This document shows, in pieces, positions 28,236-37,740 of a stretch of 64,000 nt of DNA. A model generated the notes under the pieces. It did not search any database. It was not told where the DNA came from and saw only the letters and a program-made list of their open reading frames with translations. This DNA comes from Candidatus Poribacteria bacterium. Lineage in GTDB: Bacteria; Poribacteria; WGA-4E; GCA-2687025. Every line of letters starts with the position of its first letter. Position 1 is the first letter of the stretch. The stretch is taken from positions 1 through 64,000 of the forward strand of contig JABGQA010000106.1 in assembly GCA_018644665.1 (NCBI GenBank), read 5' to 3'. The position numbers and the translations under genes were made by a program.

Positions 28236-29981
28236 ATGTCGCTGCTGCGCGTTGACAGCGTCACCAAGACGCACGATCCGCCTCTCATACTCGACGGCGT
28301 GTCGTGGCAGGTCACGGCGGGTGACCGTGTGGGGCTGATCGGCGCGAACGGCACCGGCAAGACCACCCTCCTAGAGATCATGGCCGGCGTGCAGGAGCCG
28401 ACGACAGGCGCCGTGTACACGGCGCGCGGGGCAAGGATCGGCTATCTCCGGCAGATCCCCGATATCGGCGAGTCCGACACGGTCCGCGACGCCATGGTTG
28501 CGGTTTTCCAGGACCACCATCGGCTCGAACGGCGTATGCAGGAGGCCACCGAGGAGATGGCCGCGGCGACGTCGGAGTCGGCCCTGAACGAACTCCTGGA
28601 GCGGTACGCGTCGCTGGAGGCTCAGCACGAGCACATCGGCGGGTACTCCTACGAGCACCGTATCAACTCGATCCTGCGCGGGATCGGCTTCGACGATGGC
28701 GACTTCGAGAAGCCCCTGAGCGTCCTGAGCGGGGGCGAGAAGAACCGCGCCGCGTTGTCGCGCCTGCTGCTGCAAGAGCCGGACGTCCTTCTGATGGACG
28801 AGCCGACGAACCACCTCGACATCAACGCGATCGAATGGCTGGAGTCGTTCCTCAGACTAGACTACCCGGGCTCTTACGTCGTCGTGTCTCACGACCGGTA
28901 CTTCCTTGACAAGACGACGACGAAGACAGTCGAAGTGCGCTCCAACAGGCTGCACGAGTACAAGGGGAACTACTCCGCGTACCTTAAGCAGCGCGCCGTG
29001 GACACGCTCACCAACGAGCGCGAGTACGAGCAGCAACAGAAGCACATCGCGAAAGAGGAAGACTTCATCCGCCGCCACATGGCGAGCCAGCGAACCAGGG
29101 AGGCGCAGGGGCGGCGCAAGCGGCTCGCGCGCCTGGAACGCGTCGAGCGGCCGGCTGCTGAGCGACGGCGGATGCGTCTGAACACGCACTTCGAGGGACG
29201 CAGCGGGGAGAACGTCATCATCGCGACGGATCTGGGGAAGGAGTACGGCGACCAACTCCTGTTCGAGGATCTGAGCTTCGATGTCTCCCGCGGCGACACG
29301 CTGGGCGTGATGGGGCCGAACGGCTCCGGCAAGACGACCCTGTTCCGCATATTGATGCAGCAGGAGACAGCGACCGTCGGCGAGGCGCGCTTCGGCGCGG
29401 CGCTCAAGGTCGGCTACCTCGACCAGGAGCACCGTGACCTCCGCACGGATCGGACCGTCCTGAACGAAATCTGGTCGTCGATGCCCGGAGCCACGCCCAT
29501 GCAGGACGTGCGCGCCTACCTCGCGCCATTCCTCTTCCAGGGCGACGACATCGACAAGCCGGTGAGTGTGCTCAGTGGCGGCGAGAAGACGCGGCTCGCC
29601 CTGGCGAAGCTCCTACTCGGCAAGCCAAACCTGCTGTTGCTGGATGAGCCAACGAACCACCTCGACATCCCCTCACGCGAGGCCCTCGAGGACGCGCTCC
29701 TGGACTGCGCCGCCACCATCGTCCTCATCTCGCACGATCGCTACCTGCTGTCCAAGCTCGCGACGAAGCTGCTGGTATTCGGAGGCGACGACGGCCCCCT
29801 CTTCTGGCGCTACTCGTACGAGGAGTGGGAGCTTAAGAAGCAAGAGGACACAGAGCGCGAGCGCGCCGAGAAGGCGGAGGCAAAGCGGCCCGCCCCCAAG
29901 CCGGAGCCGCCGAAGCAGAGCGGCAGGAAGCGTCGACGCAAGAAGAAGCCGCGAAGGGGTGACGCGGCCACGCCTGCGTGA
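28236..29981 (+). CDS. ABC-F family ATPase (Uup/EttA-like)
   Basis: A 581-residue soluble protein with two ABC domains and no membrane segments. The first has Walker A GANGTGKTTLLE (about 36-47) and signature LSGGEKNRAALSRLLL with DEPTNHLD; the second has GPNGSGKTTLFR and LSGGEKTRLALAKLLL with DEPTNHLD. The linker between them is long and charged, and the tail is Lys/Arg/Pro-rich, as in Uup. ABC-F proteins bind ribosomes and resolve stalled states; some give ribosome-antibiotic protection. A strong AGGAGAAGGGAG ribosome site precedes the ATG. Confidence 0.93.
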   Translation: MSLLRVDSVTKTHDPPLILDGVSWQVTAGDRVGLIGANGTGKTTLLEIMAGVQEPTTGAVYTARGARIGYLRQIPDIGESDTVRDAMVAVFQDHHRLERRMQEATEEMAAATSESALNELLERYASLEAQHEHIGGYSYEHRINSILRGIGFDDGDFEKPLSVLSGGEKNRAALSRLLLQEPDVLLMDEPTNHLDINAIEWLESFLRLDYPGSYVVVSHDRYFLDKTTTKTVEVRSNRLHEYKGNYSAYLKQRAVDTLTNEREYEQQQKHIAKEEDFIRRHMASQRTREAQGRRKRLARLERVERPAAERRRMRLNTHFEGRSGENVIIATDLGKEYGDQLLFEDLSFDVSRGDTLGVMGPNGSGKTTLFRILMQQETATVGEARFGAALKVGYLDQEHRDLRTDRTVLNEIWSSMPGATPMQDVRAYLAPFLFQGDDIDKPVSVLSGGEKTRLALAKLLLGKPNLLLLDEPTNHLDIPSREALEDALLDCAATIVLISHDRYLLSKLATKLLVFGGDDGPLFWRYSYEEWELKKQEDTERERAEKAEAKRPAPKPEPPKQSGRKRRRKKKPRRGDAATPA

Positions 29982-30002
29982 CCGCGTCGTCGATGTTCCT
30001 GC

Positions 30003-32507
30003 CTAGTGCTTGATCCCTAGCGCGTGCATGCGCTTGTGGATGGCGTCCATCGCCTGGTGGAACGGCTCCTCGAGGTATGCGATGTGGTCGTCGAGGCCGT
30101 GGCGGTGTGTCACCGTTCCCGGCTCCCACTGCAGCGTCCGCTGCTGAATGTAGTCGATCCCGCCTTCGAGCAGCGTGAGCAGGTAATTCGCCGCCTCCAC
30201 ATCGAACATCCACCACTCGCCGCCCACGGCGAGGTACACCGGCGACGTGTGTGCCATGATCCCGCGACCCCAGCCGTCGTAGTGCTTCGTGCCGGGGAAG
30301 TAGCCCGGCCCCGCGCACCGCGCCGCGATCCACGAGTGCTTGTCCACTTGGACGCGCTCGTTGAGGCTGAGCGACTTCGTGCCCGCCGACTCCTCGGTGC
30401 GGGCGACCACCTCACCGTTCACGACGATCTCGAGGCTGTGGAACGGGAGGACGCTCACCGCGGACGCCTCGACGTTGACCTCGCCGCCATTGCCGGGCAG
30501 GTTGATCGTGCTGCCCATGCTCTGTCCCTCGACACGGAACGACATCAGCGGGCCGCCGCTGTGGAACGTGTTCCCGCCCGCCAGGTTCTTGCACCACGTG
30601 TCGTAGTTGAACGGCTGGTCGTCCGGGATGTGGACGTACGTGCGGTATATCCCGACCGGCACGTCCGCGGTCATCTTGTCCGTGCCGCCCACGAGCGGGA
30701 GCTTGTACCCGCAGTTGAGGTACCGGTAGTACTCGTTGTGCATATACGAGTCCTGCACCAGCCACTCCGCGGCATCGGCCCTGCCCGTCGTGATGAGTGC
30801 CGCCGGCTCGCAGTTCGGGTTCGGCAGATGGGGGATGATGACGGTTCCGCCCTGCTCGTGGCACTCGTCCGCCCAGCGCGACAGCGTCGTCTCCATGTTG
30901 CCGCCGAGTTCCGCCTCCCCCGGGCCGTCGGAGCACCACGGGTTCACCGGCTCTTTGAGCCCGAGCAGTGTTAGGTGACCCAGGATGTGCTGACGGTTCT
31001 CCTGCGTCGCGTAGACGATCGTGTCGCCGTCTGGCGAGACGTTCGGTCGCCCGACGAACTCCTCCGTGTTCGTGAAGAGGTGCCCCCACTGCGACAGGAG
31101 CAGGTTCACGACGTTCACGCCCTCGCCGGCGGCTTCTGTGTGCGCGCCCTGCGTCGAGAGGAAGTGGACGTGCGTGTCGCCGCTGAAGTAACGCTCCGCG
31201 TTCATGTCGCGCAGACGTTTCATGCGGAAGACGAGTTCTTGCTGCCCCGGGTCCACGGTGACCTTCTGACGGATCGGCTCGTACTCGTAGCCTCGGGCGA
31301 TGTCGACGATCACCTCGCCACGCGGGAGCCATCCTTCGCATTTGCCGTTGATGTAGGCGTACGTGATCTGGCCCAGCTTGACGTCGCCACCGATGTCCAC
31401 GTGCCACGTGCCCATGTCGGAGTTCACGTGGTTGTGATGTCCGTGCGGCTGGTACGGGATGCCGTCGGGCGATCGGAAGTGCACGCGGCACGGCAGCGTC
31501 TCGCCCGTGGCGTCGTCGACGACCTTAGTGCGGACCCAGTTCCGGCCCTCGTCCACCATGATGAACTTGACGCGGTCGCCTGACGTGACCTCCTTCTCCG
31601 CCTGGAGTTCCGCCCAGTTCACCGACGCGATCTCCTCGCCGTCTTGGTCGACGGAGACGGTCGCTGACGGCGTCGCCGCTACCTGGACGTAGGCGGGGCT
31701 GCTCGTCCTGTTGGGCTGCTCGCCCCAGCCGACGAACGAGTCGTTCAGGAAGGACTCGTCTGCGTCCGCGGGCAGTGGGTAGGGGTACGTCGCAGTGCCA
31801 CGGTCCACGCGAACGGCAAGGCCGAAGTTCTTCGCCGCGTCCTCGTCGCGTAGGAGTTCGAGCTTGACGTCCTTCTTCGCGATGCGCGTGAACGGATGCT
31901 CGTTGGCGTGACCGAGGGTGACGGCGCCGATGGTGAATCGCGGGCCCTTCGGCGTCACACGCAGTTCGGCGATTTCGCGGTCGGGGTGCGGGTTGGGCCA
32001 CATCCACAGGTAGAAGTCGCGGGGCCACGCCTGGTTCGCCTCGGTCTGTCGGTTGCCGGCCGCGCCCCAAGCGCCCTCGTATCGCGCCGCGAGGCCGTCC
32101 TTGGTGTCGGGGTAGGCGAGAAACGCGAGCTGTCCCCACCCCGGGGGAATGATGCCGGTCTCCATGCGTTCACGGATCGGGACCGTGACCTCGGAGCCGT
32201 CCGCGTAGACGATCGTATAGTCGGCGCAGACGCGCCCGACAGGATCGCCTTCGTATACCTTCGAGTCCAGCAGCCGGTGGGCGACGATAAGGGTCCTCGC
32301 CGTGCTGCCGATCGGTATCGTCGCCGGGTCGAGCGACACGCCCGTGCCGCGCGCGATGACGCAGGCGTCGCCGTCTCCGCCCACGCGGAAGGGGAGACCG
32401 TGGTAGCTCTGCTCGCCGACGGGGATCCTCGCGTTCGGGCCGACCACGGTGGCGTCAGCGTTGCACAGCGGGCCGATGTCCAGTGGTACGTAGTCTGTAT
32501 TGGGCAC
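30003..32507 (-). CDS. CehA/McbA-like PHP-type metallohydrolase
   Basis: A GTG at 32507 with AGGAG six bases upstream gives 834 residues. The N-terminal half is beta-rich, and a carboxypeptidase-regulatory-like segment is likely around TKVVDDATGETLPCRVHF. A PHP-type metal site follows in RYFSGDTHVHFLS (the HxH motif), with IIPHLPNPN and LVGGTDKMTADVP later. CehA (carbaryl hydrolase) relatives of this size are abundant in Planctomycetes, Poribacteria and Acidobacteria, where their substrates are generally unknown. No signal peptide is visible, so it may be cytosolic. It ends 22 bases from the convergent ABC-F gene. Confidence 0.8.
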   Translation of the reverse strand: MPNTDYVPLDIGPLCNADATVVGPNARIPVGEQSYHGLPFRVGGDGDACVIARGTGVSLDPATIPIGSTARTLIVAHRLLDSKVYEGDPVGRVCADYTIVYADGSEVTVPIRERMETGIIPPGWGQLAFLAYPDTKDGLAARYEGAWGAAGNRQTEANQAWPRDFYLWMWPNPHPDREIAELRVTPKGPRFTIGAVTLGHANEHPFTRIAKKDVKLELLRDEDAAKNFGLAVRVDRGTATYPYPLPADADESFLNDSFVGWGEQPNRTSSPAYVQVAATPSATVSVDQDGEEIASVNWAELQAEKEVTSGDRVKFIMVDEGRNWVRTKVVDDATGETLPCRVHFRSPDGIPYQPHGHHNHVNSDMGTWHVDIGGDVKLGQITYAYINGKCEGWLPRGEVIVDIARGYEYEPIRQKVTVDPGQQELVFRMKRLRDMNAERYFSGDTHVHFLSTQGAHTEAAGEGVNVVNLLLSQWGHLFTNTEEFVGRPNVSPDGDTIVYATQENRQHILGHLTLLGLKEPVNPWCSDGPGEAELGGNMETTLSRWADECHEQGGTVIIPHLPNPNCEPAALITTGRADAAEWLVQDSYMHNEYYRYLNCGYKLPLVGGTDKMTADVPVGIYRTYVHIPDDQPFNYDTWCKNLAGGNTFHSGGPLMSFRVEGQSMGSTINLPGNGGEVNVEASAVSVLPFHSLEIVVNGEVVARTEESAGTKSLSLNERVQVDKHSWIAARCAGPGYFPGTKHYDGWGRGIMAHTSPVYLAVGGEWWMFDVEAANYLLTLLEGGIDYIQQRTLQWEPGTVTHRHGLDDHIAYLEEPFHQAMDAIHKRMHALGIKH

Positions 32508-32571
32508 GGGTCGCTCCTGGCGGGAAACATGGCAATGGCGAGTCGCGCCGAGTGTAGCTGAGCGGGAACGG

Positions 32572-33105
32572 TCACTCAAGATTGGCGTGGCGCCGCCATA
32601 TCTCCTCGGCCGCGATGTCCAGGGCGACGGCCACACGGGCCGCCAGCGTGTCCAGCACGATCAGGAGGACGTGCTCGTACCGCGAGGCGCCGAGCTGCTC
32701 GGACTCCGCAGTCGGAATCCTGACCACGTGGTTGGCAAGGGCGGCCAAGCTGGAGTCGGCCCGGGCGGTCGCGGCCAGCACGATCGCGCCGCGATCGCGC
32801 GCTCTCTGTGCTTGGTAGCACGTCGTGTGCGTCTCACCAGAGCCGGAGCAAACCACTAGTAGATCGTCCGCTGCGACTCCGGGTGTCGTAGACTCACCGA
32901 CTGCGTGTGCTGGCCTGCCTAGCTGCGCGAGGCGCATCGCGAACATGCGGGAGACCAGACCTGACCGGCCCTGGCCAGTCACAAAGCAGCGCGGAGAGGA
33001 CGCGATCACCCCAGCCGCGGCGTCGAGAGCGGCCGTGTCTACCGCCTCGAGGCTCGATTGCGCCTCGGCCAGCGCTTGCGCCAGCAATGAGCGTGCATCG
33101 GGCAT
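32572..33105 (-). CDS. hxlB: SIS-domain sugar isomerase (6-phospho-3-hexuloisomerase type)
   Basis: A 177-residue protein covering one SIS domain. Its motifs VTGQGRSGLVSRMFAMRL, GESTTPGVAADDLLVVCSG and SGSGETHTT match 6-phospho-3-hexuloisomerases, which convert D-arabino-hex-3-ulose-6-phosphate to fructose-6-phosphate in the ribulose monophosphate pathway. The partner synthase (hxlA) is not adjacent, so the enzyme may act on another sugar phosphate. The protein is also at the family's normal length. It is followed at 65 bases by the CehA-like gene in the same direction. Confidence 0.8.
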   Translation of the reverse strand: MPDARSLLAQALAEAQSSLEAVDTAALDAAAGVIASSPRCFVTGQGRSGLVSRMFAMRLAQLGRPAHAVGESTTPGVAADDLLVVCSGSGETHTTCYQAQRARDRGAIVLAATARADSSLAALANHVVRIPTAESEQLGASRYEHVLLIVLDTLAARVAVALDIAAEEIWRRHANLE

Positions 33106-33120
33106 GAACGGCCCAGGTGG

Positions 33121-33951
33121 CTAGGCCAGGAAGGGGTTGTGGGCCTTCTCCTCGCCGATCGTCGTCGACGGACCGTGGCCGGGGTAGAGCCGTGTGCTGT
33201 CTGGCAGCTCGAACAGCTTCTCCACCGACGACATGCTAGCTTCGAATGAGTAGTTCGGCTTCCCCATAGAGCCGGCGAAGATCAGGTCGCCCATGATGGC
33301 CACGCCGCCTGTCACAAACGTGCAACACCCCTCGGAGTGTCCCGGCGTCTTGAGCATGCGCACATCCAAATCGCCGATACGATACGTGTCGCCCTCGCCC
33401 AGCTTGAAGTGCTCGCCGACGCCCGCGGGGACGCCCATGTCCTCGCTGAGGACGACGGGAACGCCAAGCGTCTTCTGCACCTGCTCGACGCCTTCCACGT
33501 GGTCCGCGTGGCCGTGGGTCAGGAGGATCGCCTGCGGCTTCAGCCCGGCGCTCTTCACCGCCTGCAGTACCTTGTCGGGGTCGGCCGCCGTGTCGACGAC
33601 CGCCGCGGAACGCGTCTTGCGGCACACGAGGATGTAGCAGAAGACCGGGTATCCGCCGACGAAGTTCTGGAGGCGTATGACGTCCGCGGCGGGGTCCACC
33701 AAGGCGGGCTCTTCGTCCGGCGCCCACGACTCGGTTGCGATCGCGTACAGCCGGGGGCCGTCCAGGCCGACCGCTTCCGCGATGGCGTTCGCCTCGTCCT
33801 CGGAGGGCGGCCGCTCGTAGCTCTCGAGGGCCCGCAGATCGGCCTCGCTCACGCCGGACTCCGCTGCCACGGCAGACAGCGACTTGCCGCGCCCTGCGCG
33901 CGCCTTGCCGATGATGTCGCCGAACTCGTCTTCAAGGGCTATGGCGGGCAT
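33121..33951 (-). CDS. HTH-XRE domain fused to a metallo-beta-lactamase-fold hydrolase
   Basis: A 276-residue fusion. Residues about 8-65 look like a Cro/C1-type helix-turn-helix (FGDIIGKARAGRGKSLSAVA, then GVSEADLRALESYERPPSEDE). Residues about 85-276 form a glyoxalase-II-like MBL domain with the metal motif LTHGHADHVEG, a second His at MLKTPGHSEGCC, Asp in IMGDLIFAG and His in LYPGHGPSTTIGEE. The enzyme half resembles persulfide dioxygenase and glyoxalase II relatives. The fused HTH could regulate the gene or simply dimerise the protein; this is inference. It is 15 bases upstream of the SIS isomerase gene. Confidence 0.82.
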   Translation of the reverse strand: MPAIALEDEFGDIIGKARAGRGKSLSAVAAESGVSEADLRALESYERPPSEDEANAIAEAVGLDGPRLYAIATESWAPDEEPALVDPAADVIRLQNFVGGYPVFCYILVCRKTRSAAVVDTAADPDKVLQAVKSAGLKPQAILLTHGHADHVEGVEQVQKTLGVPVVLSEDMGVPAGVGEHFKLGEGDTYRIGDLDVRMLKTPGHSEGCCTFVTGGVAIMGDLIFAGSMGKPNYSFEASMSSVEKLFELPDSTRLYPGHGPSTTIGEEKAHNPFLA

Positions 33952-33994
33952 GCCTCGCGCCTCCTGTCCGTTGGTTCGCGCCGGGGGGCGGCGA

Positions 33995-35941
33995 CTAGAA
34001 CGTGGCGATCACGTCCGCGTTGCGTTCGATGACAGCGCTGTCCCGGATGTCTTCGTACCACACGCCGAAGAACGAATTGCCCTTGAGCCGCATCGCCCGC
34101 GTGCGGAGGTTCGTGAGTTCGGCGTCCGTGAGTTCATCCATGTCCGCGTCGGTGCGGGCCGTCAGCTGGACGATGTACGCGGCGCGCCGACCCTCGAACA
34201 CGCCCCGGACCTCGTCCTGATCCATCTGCAGCGCCGCGACCATCGCGGGCAGGCTGTAACCCATCCCCGACACGTAGCCATCGGGTCGCGACGGGAACTC
34301 GCTGCTGTCCCGCGGAACGAGTGTTGGGGTCGTGGCTCCGTCGGCAGGCTCGTACTTCGCCGCCAACGAGTCGATGTCCTCGGACCCGTCGTGCAGCGCC
34401 CAGAGGGCGTTCGCCTCTGACACGGCAAGCTCGCGGGCGCGCTGCTTCTTCAGCAGCGCGACGACGTCGTCTTTCACCTCCTCGAACGAGGCGACACCCG
34501 CCGGCCGCGTGCTCTTCACGCGCGTGATGAAGTACCCGAGGACGGTCGTCCCCCGCTGCTGCTTCAGCTCCAGCGGACGTGTCCACACGCCCGGACGCGT
34601 CTCGAACGCCGTCTCTATGAGGTTGCCGTAGTGGAAACTCGGTCCAATGTCGGGGATGGTGGTGTCGGAGCGGGACACGTACCCAGTCGCCGCGAGCGCG
34701 GCTGCGTACGGCGCGAACTGCTCCTGAGCGACCGCGGCTTCGACGCCATCGGCGTCGATCTCGAAGAACAACTCCTCAGAGTCCTCGCGCGCCTTCTCGA
34801 GCTGGGCCGCGGTGCGTAGGGTCTTCTCGATGTCGCCTCGTACGGCCGCCAGGGTCTGCGTGGGCTTACGTCGTTCGGTCATGCGGATGATGTGGTAGCC
34901 GAATCGAGACTCCACGACATCCGAGATGTCGCCGGGCGCCGCGAGCGCGAACGCGGCAGCCGCAAACGGCTCGACCATGGCGCCACGTCGTTTGAAGAAG
35001 CCAAGGTCGCCACCGCCCGGCCGTGAACCCACGTCCTCGGAGTGCTCACGCGCGAGTTCGGCGAAGTCGGCGCCTTCGGCGTTCACCAACGCGAGGACCT
35101 CGTCGATCTTGGTCCGCGCCGCCGCACGGTCTTCGTCGGAAGCGTCCTCTTCGACCTTCGCGAGGATATGGCTCGCCTTGACCTCTTCTTCTTGCACATA
35201 GTCGCTCTTGTGGCGCTCGTAATAGGCCTTGGTCTCGTCGTCCGAGATGTCCACGACGACCTTCTTCGGGTCCACCTTGACGTATTCCACGTCCACGCCG
35301 GCTGAGCGCCAGAACAGGTCCTGATGGTCGGTGTAGTACGCTCGCGCGTCCTCGTCGGAGACCTCGATGTCCGCCTCCTTGCTCAGGTAGGTGAACTCGA
35401 CGAACCGGAGCTTGGCCTTGGTGTTCTGCTCCTTGAAGTCTTTCCGCAGCTCGTCCTCGGTCACGATGGGCATGTTCTGCATCGTGTCACGTAGGCCGTT
35501 GAGCGCCTGGCTACGCCAGAACAGGTCCATCCCCTGCGCCTGCGGGAACACGCGGTATGCGCGGTACTGGTCGGCTAGGTCCGCACTCTTCCCAACCGCC
35601 CGCTGTAGCTGCCGAGGTTCCGGCACCAAGCCCGCCTCGGTCGCCTGCTGCAGAGCCAGCGCTCGGGTGATGACGAGATCCTGCGCGTCCTTGCCGATGT
35701 CGACGTCCTGGCCCGCCTGCCGCTGCTGTTGCGACCTGTCCGAGGCTTCCTTGACCGCCTGCTGGTACTCCTGGACCCCGATCTTGTCGCCGTTCACCTT
35801 CATGGCCCACGGCCCACCGCCGCTGAACATCGTGCTCGGGTCGAGACCGGCCACGACCATGCCGAACATGACGGCAAAGACGATCGCCATGATCCACATG
35901 ATGATGCCCTTGAACATGCGCGACCGGAAAAAGCCCATCAT
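33995..35941 (-). CDS. PpiD/SurA-like periplasmic peptidyl-prolyl isomerase
   Basis: ATG at 35941 gives 648 residues; the in-frame sequence upstream is not protein-like. A single N-terminal membrane anchor (IIMWIMAIVFAVMFGMVVAG) precedes a SurA-N-type helical chaperone region (YQQAVKEASDRSQQQRQAG), then one parvulin domain (VKASHILAKVEEDASDEDRA through SRFGYHIIRMTERR, about residues 240-350), then a long C-terminal helical part. This is the PpiD architecture: an inner-membrane-anchored foldase for outer-membrane and exported proteins. It is divergent from lnt. Confidence 0.88.
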   Translation of the reverse strand: MMGFFRSRMFKGIIMWIMAIVFAVMFGMVVAGLDPSTMFSGGGPWAMKVNGDKIGVQEYQQAVKEASDRSQQQRQAGQDVDIGKDAQDLVITRALALQQATEAGLVPEPRQLQRAVGKSADLADQYRAYRVFPQAQGMDLFWRSQALNGLRDTMQNMPIVTEDELRKDFKEQNTKAKLRFVEFTYLSKEADIEVSDEDARAYYTDHQDLFWRSAGVDVEYVKVDPKKVVVDISDDETKAYYERHKSDYVQEEEVKASHILAKVEEDASDEDRAAARTKIDEVLALVNAEGADFAELAREHSEDVGSRPGGGDLGFFKRRGAMVEPFAAAAFALAAPGDISDVVESRFGYHIIRMTERRKPTQTLAAVRGDIEKTLRTAAQLEKAREDSEELFFEIDADGVEAAVAQEQFAPYAAALAATGYVSRSDTTIPDIGPSFHYGNLIETAFETRPGVWTRPLELKQQRGTTVLGYFITRVKSTRPAGVASFEEVKDDVVALLKKQRARELAVSEANALWALHDGSEDIDSLAAKYEPADGATTPTLVPRDSSEFPSRPDGYVSGMGYSLPAMVAALQMDQDEVRGVFEGRRAAYIVQLTARTDADMDELTDAELTNLRTRAMRLKGNSFFGVWYEDIRDSAVIERNADVIATF

Positions 35942-35986
35942 CGAGATCGGTCTCCGTGTAAGCCCTGAGGGAAGACAGACGTGTGA

Positions 35987-35992
35987 TATACT
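35987..35992 (+). promoter_or_regulatory. candidate -10 element between ppiD-like gene and lnt
   Basis: TATACT lies in the 165-base divergent region, about 115 bases before lnt. Read on the opposite strand it forms TATATC, about 40 bases before the foldase gene. The AT-rich spot stands out in very GC-rich surroundings. Neither strand offers a well-spaced -35 element, so this is only a candidate. Confidence 0.25.
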
Positions 35993-36106
35993 AGCGCAAC
36001 GGGCCTGGCCTTTCAAACGGCCCGACGGCCTCGCGCCCTGTGACCGCGCGGGATTCGCAGCATTGCCGGCCGGCGCGCATACCGTCCCAAGGACAGAGAC
36101 GACTAT

Positions 36107-37705
36107 ATGACGCAGCGGTTTCAGGCGCGTTGGCACGCCCCCGCCTTCGTCGTGGCCCACGCAGCCCTGACAATCCTGTCCCACCCGGACGCCGCGCTGT
36201 CGTTCCTGGGGTGGGTGAGCCTCGTGCCGATCCTCCTCCTTGTTCACTCCGTCGACGACTGGCGCCGGGCGGCGCGGCTGTCTTGGGTAGCCGGTTCCCT
36301 CGCGTACTTCGGGACGATCGTCTGGCTGTGTACTGTTGGGCAGTACTCTGGCATGGGGCCGACGTGGGGATGGATCGCAGGCGTGTTCGGCGCCCTGGTC
36401 CTGTCCTCGTATATGGGTCTGTACGTCGCGCTGTTCGCTGGGCTGACTGCGGCTCTGCTGCGGCCCAGCGGCTGGCGGTACGGGCTCGGAGTCGCCGTCC
36501 TATGGACGTTCTGCGAGTGGCTGCGTAGCTGGGTGATAACCGGGTTCCCCTGGGCGGCCCTCGGATACACGCAGTGGAACAACCTGCTCGTGGCGCAACT
36601 GTCGCGGCTGGGCGGCGTCGCGCTGGTTACATTCGTGCTCGCAGTGGGGAACGCCGCCATCGCCCGAACGGTGTGGGGAACTCGTGCGACCGACCGCCGG
36701 GATCTCTGGTACGCGCGCGCGCCGGCCACTGTCGTGCTGGTGGCCACCGTCGCATACGGCCTGTGGGCCCTCGGGCGCGACCTGCCGGAGGGCACAACGG
36801 TCCGCGTCGCCGTAGTGCCAGGCAACGTCCCACAGAGCGAACGTTGGCAGCGCGACAGTCTCGCAACGAACCTACGACGATACATCGAGTCACTGGAGGC
36901 CGCCGCGGAGCGGGAGCCGGATCTCATCGTCATGCCTGAGACGGCCATCCCCTATCCGTACCTGACGCCGGCGGATAGCGCGCTGTTCGTGGATGTCGCG
37001 AAGCGGCTGGAGGTCCCGATACTGTTCGGCGCCCCGCGCATCGTCAGCGACCCCCGCACCGGCGGACGTGTCTCGCTCAACTCGGTGATGGTGCTGCGAA
37101 CCGACGGGTCGTTCGGCGACCCGTACGACAAGCAGCACCTCGTGCCGTTCGGCGAATACATCCCGTTCCGGCGCTACATGCCCGACTTCCTCGAGGGGGT
37201 GATCGGCATTGGGGATCAACTGGCCGGGGACGGGGTCGTGCTTCTTCCCGTGCAGGCGGGTGGGGCGACGGTGCTTGCGGGAGTGCCGATCTGCTTCGAG
37301 TCGGTGTTCCCCGAGATCGCCCGTGACTTCGCGCGATCCGGCGCGAATCTCATTGTCGTCATCACGAACGATGGGTGGTACGATGAGACGGCCGCGATCG
37401 CCCAGCACAACGCGTTCTCGGTGTTTCGCGCCATCGAAACCGGGCGCACACTCGTGCGCGCGGCCAACCGTGGTATCTCTTGTGTTATCGACGCCAACGG
37501 ACGCACCCGCGAATCCACAGTCGGGCCGATGGATCGGGACGGTATCATAGTCGAGGACGTGCCGTTACGGGCCGGCAGCACGCTCTATGTTCGGTTTGGG
37601 GACTGGGTGTCCGTGCTGTGCGTGGCGGTGACCGGCGCCATGCTCCTGGGCCGTGTGTACCGGCGTCGTCGTACACACGCAGTCGACGACGAGCGAACCG
37701 AATGA
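36107..37705 (+). CDS. lnt: apolipoprotein N-acyltransferase
   Basis: Inner-membrane enzyme that adds the third acyl chain to lipoproteins, the final maturation step in Gram-negatives. The 532-residue protein has about eight hydrophobic segments in the first 230 residues and a nitrilase-like domain after that. The catalytic triad is recognisable: Glu in VMPETAIPYP (about 283), Lys in DKQHLVPFGEYIPF (about 343), and Cys in VPICFESVFPE (about 395). A final helix (VSVLCVAVTGAMLLGRVY) closes the protein. Its presence supports a Gram-negative envelope. Confidence 0.94.
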   Translation: MTQRFQARWHAPAFVVAHAALTILSHPDAALSFLGWVSLVPILLLVHSVDDWRRAARLSWVAGSLAYFGTIVWLCTVGQYSGMGPTWGWIAGVFGALVLSSYMGLYVALFAGLTAALLRPSGWRYGLGVAVLWTFCEWLRSWVITGFPWAALGYTQWNNLLVAQLSRLGGVALVTFVLAVGNAAIARTVWGTRATDRRDLWYARAPATVVLVATVAYGLWALGRDLPEGTTVRVAVVPGNVPQSERWQRDSLATNLRRYIESLEAAAEREPDLIVMPETAIPYPYLTPADSALFVDVAKRLEVPILFGAPRIVSDPRTGGRVSLNSVMVLRTDGSFGDPYDKQHLVPFGEYIPFRRYMPDFLEGVIGIGDQLAGDGVVLLPVQAGGATVLAGVPICFESVFPEIARDFARSGANLIVVITNDGWYDETAAIAQHNAFSVFRAIETGRTLVRAANRGISCVIDANGRTRESTVGPMDRDGIIVEDVPLRAGSTLYVRFGDWVSVLCVAVTGAMLLGRVYRRRRTHAVDDERTE

Positions 37706-37740
37706 CGCGACGCGCAGCGCGTTGAGAGAGAGGGACCGAC

